A stretch of 64,000 bases of DNA from Desulforapulum autotrophicum HRM2 (lineage in GTDB: Bacteria; Desulfobacterota; Desulfobacteria; Desulfobacterales; Desulfobacteraceae), in assembly GCF_000020365.1 (NCBI RefSeq), contig NC_012108.1:1736001-1800000 (forward strand), given 5' to 3'. This document shows positions 46,260 through 55,021 of this stretch, piece by piece. How positions within the stretch are numbered: position 1 is the stretch's first letter; each line of letters begins with the position of its first letter. The notes under the pieces were generated by a model. The model had not been told where the DNA came from, did not search any database, and saw only the letters and a program-made list of their open reading frames with translations. Position numbers and translations under genes: made by a program.

Positions 46260-47516
46260 ATGACCAAGAGATCAAATAGCACATTAATCCAAATCGTTCA
46301 CCCTATTTGTTGTGGTTTGGATGTTCATAAAGACAAAATTTCAGCTTGTTTAATCACTTTGAATAATGCAGGAGGTGAGCACCATGAGATTCGAGAGTTT
46401 TCAACATTCACTCACGATCTGCAAGAAATGAAAAAATGGCTGCTTGATAATAATTGCCCAATTATAGCAATGGAAAGTACCGGGGTATACTGGCATCCGG
46501 TTTATAATACCATTGAAGATAAAATTGAAGTCGTTTTGGTGAATGCCAGACATATTAAAAACGTTCCTGGCCGAAAAACTGATATCTGTGACAGCAAGTG
46601 GCTTGCCGGACTGCTTCGACACGGTTTAGTAAGAGGTAGTTTCATCCCTCCGGGGAATGTCCGGGAATGGCGAGAATTAAGCCGATTGAGAAAAACATAC
46701 ACCGAATCCCTTGCCGATTATAAAAGACGTGTTCACAAGCTGTTCATTACTGCAAATATAAAAATTGATTCAATAGTTTCGGATTTGTTTGGTTTGACAG
46801 GCACGAACCTGATCAATTTATTATGCAATAATAGTGAACTAAGCTTGGAAAAGGTCCAGGAGTGCACCAAAGGCGGCCTTAAGAAAAAAACGCAGGAACT
46901 GCATAAAAGCCTTAATGGATATTTCAAAGATCACCATCGTTTTCAACTTGTTGAGATGATGGAAATTATCAATATTTTTAAAAAAATGATTGAACAAGTT
47001 AATACTCGATTGGAATCTCTTACACGTGAGCACAAAGATTTATTGGAGCGTTTAGACGAAATTCCAGGTGTTGATAAAAAATCGGCACAATCCATTATAG
47101 GAGAAGTCGGGGTTACGCTAAATGAATTCAAAACTATGTCAGCATTTGTTTCATGGGCAGGCCTGTGCCCCGGGAATAATGAAAGTGCAGGAAAACGGAA
47201 AAGTGGCAGAAATGCAGTTAGAAATCATCCATTCAAAACGATTTTAGTCCAGGTTGCATGGGCAGCAATCAAGAAAAAAGGCTCTTATTACAAGGCCAAA
47301 TATTACAAACTGAAATCCAGGAGAGGTGCCAGAAAGGCCATTGTTGCTATAGCCCATAGAATTGCAAAAGCCATTTACAGCATCATTAAAAATGCAGACA
47401 CGTATAAAGATCTTGGCGAAGAGTACCTGAGCAAGCCCAACAAGCAAAGAGTATTAAAAAATTTAGCAAAAAAGGCTGATGAATTAGGCATGAAACTTGT
47501 GCCTTGTGGAAATTAA
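46260..47516 (+). CDS. IS110/IS1111-family transposase
   Basis: A 418-residue transposase-recombinase. The N-terminal RuvC-like DEDD domain shows CGLDVHKDKI (Asp), IAMESTGVYWHPVY (Glu) and RKTDICDSKWLAGLLRHGL (Asp pair). A coiled coil of about 60 residues follows (MIEQVNTRLESLTREHKDLL), then the C-terminal Tnp domain with EIPGVDKKSAQSIIGEVG and GLCPGNNESAGKRKSGR, which holds the catalytic Ser. ATG 46260 is chosen for the AAAGGA before it. The frame is intact, so the element may be active. Confidence 0.95.
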   Translation: MTKRSNSTLIQIVHPICCGLDVHKDKISACLITLNNAGGEHHEIREFSTFTHDLQEMKKWLLDNNCPIIAMESTGVYWHPVYNTIEDKIEVVLVNARHIKNVPGRKTDICDSKWLAGLLRHGLVRGSFIPPGNVREWRELSRLRKTYTESLADYKRRVHKLFITANIKIDSIVSDLFGLTGTNLINLLCNNSELSLEKVQECTKGGLKKKTQELHKSLNGYFKDHHRFQLVEMMEIINIFKKMIEQVNTRLESLTREHKDLLERLDEIPGVDKKSAQSIIGEVGVTLNEFKTMSAFVSWAGLCPGNNESAGKRKSGRNAVRNHPFKTILVQVAWAAIKKKGSYYKAKYYKLKSRRGARKAIVAIAHRIAKAIYSIIKNADTYKDLGEEYLSKPNKQRVLKNLAKKADELGMKLVPCGN

Positions 47517-47878
47517 TCGAATTGACAGCACGTTTTTAACAGGTATTGTTTAGAGAAGGACAGCAGACAAAGAAATTATTGATTCGGTAAACAAACGTCG
47601 GATGATCAAATGAAGCCTTAGAGCGCGAATATAACATGACGGGTCGGTTTTTTGCACAACAAACTGTTAGTCCTCCATCGGGGGAACTACGCATATAAAA
47701 CTTATCTAAAATAAACCGACCACTACTGATGATTTAAAAACTTGTCTTCCGTGCCTGAATTATTAACCCGACAGGAAGAATTCTATCGATTTGATATTTT
47801 CAATCTGTAGCGTCAATCAAAGTGTTCTTGGGACAAGACCCAAAAACCAACAGGATACTATTCCCTTTTTCGAGGGGA
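47517..47878 (+). ncRNA. Candidate bridge RNA region of the IS element
   Basis: The 362-base right flank has no gene. GGTCGGTTT (47642-47650) pairs with AAACCGACC (47713-47721), enclosing a loop that contains a smaller hairpin near CCTCCATCGGGG. A further hairpin TTGGG...CCCAA occurs near 47828-47842. IS1111-group elements are known to encode a target- and donor-specifying bridge RNA in this position. The RNA is inferred, not shown. Confidence 0.5.
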
Positions 47879-48579
47879 GTGTTACATATAAAACGGCCAT
47901 GTCGGCCTGCCGACACAACGAAGCATGAAACACGATAATACCGGGCAGGCAATAGTACCATTCCGCCCTCTTTGGTTACCCTGACCGGAACGGTAAACGT
48001 CGGGGGGATTTTTGCCCTTCCAGACTAAAGCGCAGGAACTGCGGGCTAAAGTCCTCAAACAGCCTGCGCTTTTTAACGCCTGGAAGGGCAAAAATCCTAC
48101 CCCTTTGGTTTACAATGTTCCGGTCAGGGAAACCAAAGAGGGCTCGAAAGTCGAGACTTTCACAATGATGTTTCGACAGGAGTTTCTTATAAACCGGTAC
48201 GGCCGGAGCGAGGTATGGCTCCAGCCTCAACGAATTTTGAAACACCTTCATTGACAATGCTTTGGCGAGTGTTTCATATAAAAACCCACATGTCCTGGCG
48301 GACACAACGAAGCATGAAACTCAACAGTATTAGGCCGGTGGGAACGGGTGTTGCACTGAACGGATTAAATGGCAACGGTGGGCATGGACGCCCAAGGAGT
48401 TGCCATTTTCCTCGGAGCAGGCCATGGACGGCCTGCGAGAATGAGTGAAGTGCAACACCCGTTTCCGCCGGCCGGTCGAAGCGAGTTTCTTATAAAACCG
48501 GCACGGCCGGAGCGAGGTATAGCTCCGGCCTCAACGAATTTTGAAACACCTTCATTGACAATGCTTTGGCAAGTGTTTC
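47879..48579 (+). repeat. Structured palindromic repeat array B (modules P3-S2-Q3-T2-P4-R2-Q4-T3)
   Basis: The array resumes after the IS. P3 47879-47933, S2 47934-48179, Q3 48180-48245, T2 48239-48275, P4 48269-48322, R2 48316-48489, Q4 48483-48549 and T3 48543-48579. S2 is nearly identical to S1. R2 keeps the folding of R1 through paired changes: stems GGGAACGGGTGTTGCAC at 48340-48356 with 48450-48466, and AAATGGCAAC at 48367-48376 with 48399-48408. Q4 has a perfect 9-bp GGCCGGAGC/GCTCCGGCC stem. Module order differs from array A, so units are shuffled. Confidence 0.9.
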
Positions 48580-48756
48580 ATATGAAAAAATATGTAGCAA
48601 TGAAAGCGCGTTGCATCGCGTTGCATCGCATTACGGTGGTCTTTTTTCGTTGACATTTGTTCCTTTTTCTTTTTATTTTATTTATGTGCCTAGATAAAAT
48701 GTAACCTAAAACTTTTCGACCTGTGCGGTTAGCTTTCCGGCTGGTACGACAAAAAA

Positions 48757-48931
48757 TAAAATTCGATAACAGAGGTGAACGGGAACAGGTATTACCCGAA
48801 GCGGGTTAAATGGCAGCGGTCAGCATGGACGCTGAAGGAGCTGCCATTTCCCTCGCAGCAGCCCATGGACGGGCTGCGAGAATGAGCCTAGGGTTATACC
48901 TGTTCCCGTTCGCCGGACTTATACGAGTTTC
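48757..48931 (+). repeat. Isolated R module (R3)
   Basis: A third R module without Q or P neighbours. GGGAACAGGTAT pairs with ATACCTGTTCCC, again with compensating change relative to R1. AAATGGCAGC/GCTGCCATTT and GCAGCCC/GGGCTGC stems are kept, with CATGGAC loops. It ends at GAGTTTC 48925-48931. The 177 bases before it (48580-48756) hold only a short CGTTGCATCG tandem and no gene. Confidence 0.85.
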
Positions 48932-48994
48932 ATGTAAAAAAAGTTATCCGCACAGATCGAAACTTTTAGGTGCAACAGTCCCAAGGATGGTGCC

Positions 48995-49570
48995 ATGGAA
49001 CAAAACAGAACAGATAGCCTGCCGGAAATGAAAGCTTTTCTTCCAAAATTTAAGGCGTTTTTGCCCGAGCAGGATGTTGAATTCATGATGAAATTTGCCG
49101 ATACGATGCTAATGCTGCACCGGGTTGTTGTGGTGAGTGATGCCTATTTTCAGAGAATGGGTACTGCAAAGGGGCGGGTTCTGATTCTGACCCGGCTTCT
49201 TCTGTCAGACGCGTCAAGTGGAGATAGTATTTCCGACCTGCGGCCGTTTTATCCAATCTCCTACGCGGCCATGTCTGGAGTGCTGGATACCCTGGAAAAG
49301 GACGGCATGGTTGAGCGGTGTGCCAATCCTGAAGACAGACGCAGGGTAAATATTCGGCTTTCTGAAAAAGGGCGAAAATTTATCATTGATTTTCTTCCCA
49401 CCCATGTGGAAAACGTCAAAAAAATCAGTTCAGGATTACAGGAGGATGAGGTTGCACAAATGTTTGGCTCCTTGGAAAAAATTATTGGTGGGTTTGAACG
49501 GCTTGCCCAGTCCCTGCCGGAAAAGAACAGCACTGCAAGTGGGGGAGGAAAGGCAGATGAGGAAAAATAG
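48995..49570 (+). CDS. MarR-family transcriptional regulator
   Basis: A 191-residue winged-helix regulator. The DNA-binding region has ISYAAMSGVLDTLEKDGMVERCANPEDRRRVNIRL-type residues (recognition helix, then the wing with the DRR motif), and the flanking helices dimerise. CCAAGGATGG precedes ATG 48995. It is the first gene of the efflux operon, with the next gene overlapping by 14 bases, and probably represses it until a toxic ligand binds. Confidence 0.9.
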   Translation: MEQNRTDSLPEMKAFLPKFKAFLPEQDVEFMMKFADTMLMLHRVVVVSDAYFQRMGTAKGRVLILTRLLLSDASSGDSISDLRPFYPISYAAMSGVLDTLEKDGMVERCANPEDRRRVNIRLSEKGRKFIIDFLPTHVENVKKISSGLQEDEVAQMFGSLEKIIGGFERLAQSLPEKNSTASGGGKADEEK

Positions 49571-51044
49571 ACCGGGCTGGTCCATGCTGCTCATGTTGTT
49601 GCCGGTCCTGCTTTTTGTGGGCGGCTGTTCCGTGGTGGGTCCTGATTACCAGACACCTGACCTGACAAAGGCACATGGTGCGGGATGGCTTGGCCAACCA
49701 GGGGCTGGAGAGCGTACTTCATTTTCCATGGACGCACCCGTTGCAAGGTGGTGGGAACAGTTTGATGATCCTGAGCTTACAAGGCTTGTGGGTGAAGTGG
49801 TTGAGGCAAATCTTGATCTTTCCAAAGCCAGGGAACGCATTGTGGAAGCGGGGCTCAGGCGCCGTCTGACGGGTGCAGATCGTATGCCCTACGTTAATCT
49901 TGATGGAAAAATTGTCCAGGCCGGGACTGGTGAAAAAGCGGTGAATCGTGAGGGCCCGTCCCCCGGCGAAGAAGCAACCCTTTTTTCCGCCGGTGGTTTT
50001 TCCGGGTGGGAACTGGATCTCTGGGGGCGGGTTGCAAGACTTGTGGAGGCTGCGAATCGCAGCTACGAAGCAGAGCTTGAAACCTATCGTTATGTCTCTG
50101 TTTCCCTTACTGCTGAACTGGTTCTTGCCTATATTGATGTACGTACCCTTGAGGAGCGGCTGGGGGCGCTTGAAAAAAATATTGAACTGTTGACTAAATC
50201 CCTTGAGTTGGTGGAACTCAGATATCGAACGGGAACATCCACTGAACTTGAAGTAAAACAGATCCGGCGCCAGTTGAATCAAACCCGTGCCCTGGGTCCT
50301 GAATTGCGCCGGGCACGATCCGTTGCTGCAAACACGATAGCCATTCTTCGGGGTCAGGTGCCGGCTGAAAATCATCTTGCAGAAGGAACACATATGCATG
50401 TGCCGGAGATGATGGGGATTGGACTTCCAGTGGATCTTTTGACAAGGCGTGCAGATGTACGCCGGTTGGAAAGGCAGTATGCAGCAGCAGTAGCCATGAT
50501 TGGTTCGGCAAAGGCGGACAAATATCCGCGGTTATCCATTACCGGCTCCATCTATTTTCAGACCGACGACCTGGGTATTCTGTTCCAGCCCGAATCCATT
50601 GTTTATTCCCTGGGACCAAGGCTTTCCTTTCCGTTGTTTGACGCAGGTAAGCTGCAGACCAAGGTTGAAATTCGTGGGTCCCAGGCGGAGCAGGCCCGTT
50701 TGGAATTGGAAAAGACCCTGTTGACTGCTGTTGGTGAGGTTGAAAATAGTGTTGTTGGCATCGTTCATAATCAGGAACGAGTCGGTTTCCTGGGGGCTGC
50801 CCTGGAGAATGCGATTCGTTCAGTGAGGTTGGCTGATCAGCTTTACCGGATTGGACTTGGCAGCCTTTTTGAGCTGATTGATGCCCAGCGTGAACAGATA
50901 AAAGTCCAGGACGAACTGATTCTGGCAAAGCAGTTTGAGCTTGGTGAGATTGTAAGACTGTACCGTGCCCTTGGCGGTGGATGGGATGTTCCTGGTCGAA
51001 AAATTGTAAAGAAGAGAACACAGGGAGAAGAGCGTAATGAATAA
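49557..51044 (+). CDS. Outer-membrane efflux lipoprotein, NodT/TolC family
   Basis: A 495-residue outer-membrane factor. A lipoprotein signal peptide ends in FVGGC (Cys near 23), then SVVGPDYQTPDL as usual for NodT lipoproteins. Two OEP repeats of long helices follow (SKARERIVEAGLRRRLT, SLYRIGLGSLFELIDAQR-type residues). ATG 49557 is chosen because GGGGGAGGAAAGGCAG precedes it; the longer frame starting upstream lies inside marR. It forms the exit duct for the transporter encoded downstream. Confidence 0.9.
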   Translation: MRKNRPGWSMLLMLLPVLLFVGGCSVVGPDYQTPDLTKAHGAGWLGQPGAGERTSFSMDAPVARWWEQFDDPELTRLVGEVVEANLDLSKARERIVEAGLRRRLTGADRMPYVNLDGKIVQAGTGEKAVNREGPSPGEEATLFSAGGFSGWELDLWGRVARLVEAANRSYEAELETYRYVSVSLTAELVLAYIDVRTLEERLGALEKNIELLTKSLELVELRYRTGTSTELEVKQIRRQLNQTRALGPELRRARSVAANTIAILRGQVPAENHLAEGTHMHVPEMMGIGLPVDLLTRRADVRRLERQYAAAVAMIGSAKADKYPRLSITGSIYFQTDDLGILFQPESIVYSLGPRLSFPLFDAGKLQTKVEIRGSQAEQARLELEKTLLTAVGEVENSVVGIVHNQERVGFLGAALENAIRSVRLADQLYRIGLGSLFELIDAQREQIKVQDELILAKQFELGEIVRLYRALGGGWDVPGRKIVKKRTQGEERNE

Positions 51045-52080
51045 AGGTCTACGGGTAATAATTCTGCTGCTGATCCTCGGAGTGGCTGGAGGCGTCTACT
51101 ACTGGAAATATAAATCTGTGGAGGCGCCGTCCGATAATACGGTTACTCTTTATGGAAATATAGACTTAAGGACGGTACAACTTTCATTCAATGAGCAGGA
51201 GCTGGTGCGAGAAATCCTCGTGGATGAGGGGGCCATGGTCGAAAAGGGCCAGCTTCTCGCTATGCTCAGAGATAAGAGGCTTCTTGCACAATTACAGGAG
51301 GCAAAATCCATGGTGGAAGCCCAGGACCAGGTCCTCAGGCTTCTGGTTAACGGCACAAGACCCCAGGAAATCGCCAGAATAGAAGCCCAGCTTGAGGCTG
51401 CACAGGTTAAGGTCGCAAATGGTGAGCGGTTAGCCAAAAGACTCAAAGTTACCTCAGAGACAGGTGCAAGCACCATCCAGGACCTTGACAATGCCGTGGC
51501 TGAGCTCGATGTGGCAAGGGCTGAGTTTAATGTGGTAAAAGAGACGCTGGCCCTTGCCAGGGAGGGATTTCGGAGTGAAAAGATAGCTGAGGCAAGGGCT
51601 GTTCTGAAAGCGCAGCAGGCAAAGGTGATGCTGCTTCAGGAGCGTTTGAAAGATACTTTTCTTTACGCCCCTGCACCGGGAATCATAGAGAGCAGGATAA
51701 TGGAGCCCGGTGAGTTGGCGGCACCGGGCCGTACGGTTTTGTCCCTTGCCCTTATGGCTCCTAAATGGGTTCGTGCCTACCTGGCTGAACCTGATCTTGG
51801 TTTTGTTGCCCAGGGCATGGAGGCCATGGTCCATAGTGATTCGTTTTCAGAGGCGTTTAAGGGCAAGGTCGGCTTTATTTCCTCTTCTGCAGAATTTACC
51901 CCTAAATCTATCCAGACCACTGAACTGCGAACCCAGTTGGTATATGAAATCCGTATCTGGCTGGATGATCCGGACAACCGGTTCCGGCTTGGAATGCCTG
52001 TTACTGTGGTTTTGAAAAAACGTGGATCAACCAATGCCGACACCAGGGTCAAACCCGAAACAAGGGCCAATCAGGGATAG
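51037..52080 (+). CDS. HlyD/MFP periplasmic adaptor of the efflux pump
   Basis: A 347-residue membrane-fusion protein with an N-terminal anchor (RVIILLLILGVAGGVYYW). A lipoyl-like half (VREILVDEGAMVEKGQLLAML), a helical hairpin (about residues 85-200, Ala/Gln/Glu-rich) and the second lipoyl half (FLYAPAPGIIESRIMEPGEL) follow. It links the inner-membrane ABC transporter to the outer-membrane duct. It overlaps the upstream gene by eight bases. Confidence 0.92.
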   Translation: MNKGLRVIILLLILGVAGGVYYWKYKSVEAPSDNTVTLYGNIDLRTVQLSFNEQELVREILVDEGAMVEKGQLLAMLRDKRLLAQLQEAKSMVEAQDQVLRLLVNGTRPQEIARIEAQLEAAQVKVANGERLAKRLKVTSETGASTIQDLDNAVAELDVARAEFNVVKETLALAREGFRSEKIAEARAVLKAQQAKVMLLQERLKDTFLYAPAPGIIESRIMEPGELAAPGRTVLSLALMAPKWVRAYLAEPDLGFVAQGMEAMVHSDSFSEAFKGKVGFISSSAEFTPKSIQTTELRTQLVYEIRIWLDDPDNRFRLGMPVTVVLKKRGSTNADTRVKPETRANQG

Positions 52081-52092
52081 TAAGGATTGCTG

Positions 52093-53895
52093 ATGGATGA
52101 AGTGAGGGAAATAATGGGGCAGCCCCTGGGTGCAGATTTTGTACTTGAGGCATGTGGTCTCACCATGGCGTATCATCCTAAAGGCGGAGAAACTGTCCGG
52201 GCGCTCTCGAATGTGACCTTTTCGGCCTGTTGTGGCAAGGTAACAGGACTTGTGGGGCCCGATGGCGCTGGTAAGACAACCTGCCTGCGTCTCGCTGCGG
52301 GCCTCTTATTGCCTGCCGCAGGAGATCTCAAGGTTCTGGGACTTGACGTTGTCCGAGATATTGACAAGCTGCGCAGCCGGATCGGCTATATGCCCCAGCA
52401 GTTTGGCCTTTATGAAGATTTAACGGTGGCTGAGAACCTTAACTTACATGCCGACCTGAAATCTGTTCCAAGAAATGAGAGGCCTGAACGGTACAAAAAA
52501 CTCCTTGATATGACAGCGCTTACTTCTTTTACACGCCGCAGGGCCGGTCAACTTTCCGGGGGTATGAAGCAGAAGCTGGGGCTTGCCTGCTGCCTGATAA
52601 AATCACCTGAAATACTTCTTCTGGATGAGCCCACTGTGGGAGTTGATCCGGTTTCAAGACGTGATCTCTGGACCATAGTTGGCGAATTGGTTCAAAGGGA
52701 TGGGATCGGTGTCGTTGTCGCGACCGCCTATCTTGATGAGGCGGACCGGTGTGATCAGGTTGTCCTGCTCCACCAGGGAAAGATTATTGAGATGGGTGCG
52801 CCGTCCCGCTTTAGAATGGGGCTTGAAAACAGGGTCTTCAGAGCCACTGACAGGGGGGGGCTCGGGGTGCGGGAACTCCAGCGTCAGCTCTACGCGAATC
52901 CTGAAGTGATTGATGCCACCATTCGTTCTGGTCGGGTAAGGATTGTGGTAAAGGATGCATCCTCGGCCAGGAAGCTTCTTGATTTATTGCCGGCCGGGGT
53001 CGAGATTGATCCTGTTGCTCCCGTCTTTGAAGATGGGTTCATGGATAGAATGACAGGACGGCTGGGCAACCAGCCCGTGGTGGTCATTTCGGAAAAAAAA
53101 ACGAGGAAAAATCCGGATAAGGGTGAAGTGGTTGTGTCTGTCTCAGGGCTTATAAAAAAATTTGGCGATTTCACTGCGGTGGAGGATATCGGATTTCAGG
53201 TGCACCGGGGACAGATATTCGGGCTGCTTGGTTCAAACGGTGCCGGAAAAACGACCACCTTTCGCATGTTGTGCGGGCTTTTGCCCGCTACCGGTGGTGA
53301 GATAGATGTGGCCGGATACAATCTGCGTACTTCGCCTGCCACGGCCAGGGCCCGTCTTGGTTATATGGCCCAGCAGTTTTCGCTGTATCGCCAGCTTTCC
53401 GTGGTCCAGAATTTGAAATTTTACGGCAGGGCCTATGGTCTGTCTGGAAAAAAATTAAAAGAAAGGGTGGATTGGGCTTTGCAGGAGTTTGACCTGACCG
53501 GAAGGGCAAAACGCCAGGCAGGAGATCTCCCCGGTGGATATCGCCAGCGGCTTGCCATGGCCGTTGCCATGGTGCATGAGCCGGAGATCCTGTTCCTGGA
53601 CGAGCCCACCTCAGGTGCGGACCCCCTTGCAAGAAGGGAATTCTGGCTTCGGATTAACGGATTTTCAAGGGATGGAGTCACGATAATTGTTACCACACAT
53701 TTTATGGAAGAGGCAGAATTCTGTGATCATATGGTAATCATGTCCCAGGGCAAAAACCTTGCTGCCGGTCGGCCGGAGGATATCAGGGGGTTGGCTGTCA
53801 CCCCAAAAAATCCAGATCCGACGGTGGAAGACGCCTTTATCGCCCTGACAGATACCCCTTCCCGCCGGGCAGATGTGGGAGACGGCAATGACTGA
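52093..53895 (+). CDS. ABC transporter ATPase with two fused nucleotide-binding domains
   Basis: A 600-residue protein with two ATPase domains. Domain 1 has Walker A GPDGAGKTT (about residues 56-64), signature LSGGMKQKLGLA and Walker B LLLDEPTVGVDP. Domain 2 has GSNGAGKTT (about 380), an altered signature LPGGYRQRLAMA and Walker B FLDEPTSGADP. Fused ATPases of this type (YhiH/RbbA-like) serve ABC-2 exporters. ATG 52093, seven bases after AAGGA, is preferred over TTG 52087. It overlaps the next gene by eight bases. Confidence 0.92.
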   Translation: MDEVREIMGQPLGADFVLEACGLTMAYHPKGGETVRALSNVTFSACCGKVTGLVGPDGAGKTTCLRLAAGLLLPAAGDLKVLGLDVVRDIDKLRSRIGYMPQQFGLYEDLTVAENLNLHADLKSVPRNERPERYKKLLDMTALTSFTRRRAGQLSGGMKQKLGLACCLIKSPEILLLDEPTVGVDPVSRRDLWTIVGELVQRDGIGVVVATAYLDEADRCDQVVLLHQGKIIEMGAPSRFRMGLENRVFRATDRGGLGVRELQRQLYANPEVIDATIRSGRVRIVVKDASSARKLLDLLPAGVEIDPVAPVFEDGFMDRMTGRLGNQPVVVISEKKTRKNPDKGEVVVSVSGLIKKFGDFTAVEDIGFQVHRGQIFGLLGSNGAGKTTTFRMLCGLLPATGGEIDVAGYNLRTSPATARARLGYMAQQFSLYRQLSVVQNLKFYGRAYGLSGKKLKERVDWALQEFDLTGRAKRQAGDLPGGYRQRLAMAVAMVHEPEILFLDEPTSGADPLARREFWLRINGFSRDGVTIIVTTHFMEEAEFCDHMVIMSQGKNLAAGRPEDIRGLAVTPKNPDPTVEDAFIALTDTPSRRADVGDGND

Positions 53896-55021
53896 GGGAG
53901 GCAGCAGCGCCATGCGACTGGCAGGTTTTTTAAAAAAAGAGACCCTCCAGATTCTTCGGGATCCGTCCAGCCTTCTCCTTGGCATTGTTATGCCGGTGGT
54001 ACTGCTCTTTATCTTTGGCTATGGCGTTTCCCTGGATCCGAAAAATGTTCCTGTTGCAATGGTCCTTGAAGACAGCGGTCCTGAAGCAAGGGAACTTGCC
54101 GCCCGTTTTGAACTTTCCCCCTACTTTAAACCCCAAATGGTGTATTCGGTGGCCCAGGCAAAAAAACGGGTTGATTCTGGGGCGGTTGATGGAATCTTTA
54201 TTCTTGGCTCTGATTTCTCAGCACAGCTTGCAAAAGCGTTTCGGGCAGAGGTGCAGCTTGTATTAAACGGGGTGGATGCCAATCGCACCCGGCTGATCCA
54301 GGGATATGGTCTGGGGATTATCGGAAAATGGCTTGATGTTCGAAGGGCTAGGGGGGAAGGCGGTGTTCTTCCGCCCCTTATTGTTGAACAACGAATCTGG
54401 TTCAATGAATCGGCTGACTCCACCAATTTTCTGGTACCTGGTCTGCTGACCCTTATTATGACCCTCACTGGAACCCTTTTGACCGCCCTTGTTGTTGCCC
54501 GGGAATGGGAGAAAGGCACCATGGAGGCCTTGCTGGCAACCCCTATTACTCCGGGGGAAATACTGCTTGGTAAGATTATTCCCTATTTCATCCTCGGTAT
54601 GACGGGAATGCTCCTGTCCGTAATCCTTGGTGTTTTTTTGTTCAATGTCCCCCTGCGTGGGTCTCTGATGCTTTTAATTGCATTGAGCGGGCTGTTTTTA
54701 CTTGCGTCTTTAGGGTTTGGTCTCTTTATCTCTTCTGCTACCCGGGTCCAGTTTGTGGCAGCGATGATATCCGTTATAGCCGGTTTCCTTCCCGCATTTT
54801 TCCTTTCCGGCCTGCTGTTTGACCTGGAGAGTACGCCAAGGCTGGTCCAGATGATCAGTTATCTTATTCCGGCACGCTATTTTGTGATCATCAGCCAGAC
54901 CCTTTTTCTGGCAGGTAATGTCTGGTCGACCCTTCTTCCAGCGGCCGGAATGCTGGCTGTAATGGCAATCGTCCTTATTGGTGCAACCAGGAAAAAACTG
55001 GTCCGGAGGCTACCCCAGTAA
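53888..55021 (+). CDS. ABC-2 type efflux permease 1
   Basis: A 377-residue ABC-2 permease (YhhJ/YbhS-like). An N-terminal helix near residues 20-45 (SLLLGIVMPVVLLFIFGYG) is followed by a periplasmic domain and a C-terminal cluster of five helices, with GLLTLIMTLTGTLLTALVVAREWEKGTMEALLATP-type family residues. ATG 53888, seven bases after GGGAG, overlaps the ATPase stop as ATGACTGA. It pairs with the next permease. Confidence 0.9.
   Translation: MTEGGSSAMRLAGFLKKETLQILRDPSSLLLGIVMPVVLLFIFGYGVSLDPKNVPVAMVLEDSGPEARELAARFELSPYFKPQMVYSVAQAKKRVDSGAVDGIFILGSDFSAQLAKAFRAEVQLVLNGVDANRTRLIQGYGLGIIGKWLDVRRARGEGGVLPPLIVEQRIWFNESADSTNFLVPGLLTLIMTLTGTLLTALVVAREWEKGTMEALLATPITPGEILLGKIIPYFILGMTGMLLSVILGVFLFNVPLRGSLMLLIALSGLFLLASLGFGLFISSATRVQFVAAMISVIAGFLPAFFLSGLLFDLESTPRLVQMISYLIPARYFVIISQTLFLAGNVWSTLLPAAGMLAVMAIVLIGATRKKLVRRLPQ

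Larger units (their letters stand above)
46188..47878 (+). mobile_element. IS110-family (IS1111-like) insertion sequence
   Basis: The repeat array breaks off after GAAACAC at 46187 and resumes with a P module at about 47879. Between them lies one transposase gene with a short left flank (72 bases) and a long right flank (362 bases). IS1111-type elements have this long right noncoding end and often insert in palindromic repeats. Exact ends are uncertain by tens of bases. No target duplication was identified. Confidence 0.75.

Noticed and set aside
45531-48579. CRISPR array or integron attC sites
   Set aside because: Spacers are not of uniform length and are themselves structured repeats. No cas or integrase gene is nearby, and GTTRRRY/RYYYAAC ends are missing.
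45548-48653. Short ORFs of about 60-110 codons inside the repeat arrays
   Set aside because: They run through the hairpin stems in both directions, are near-identical only because the DNA repeats, and have no ribosome sites.
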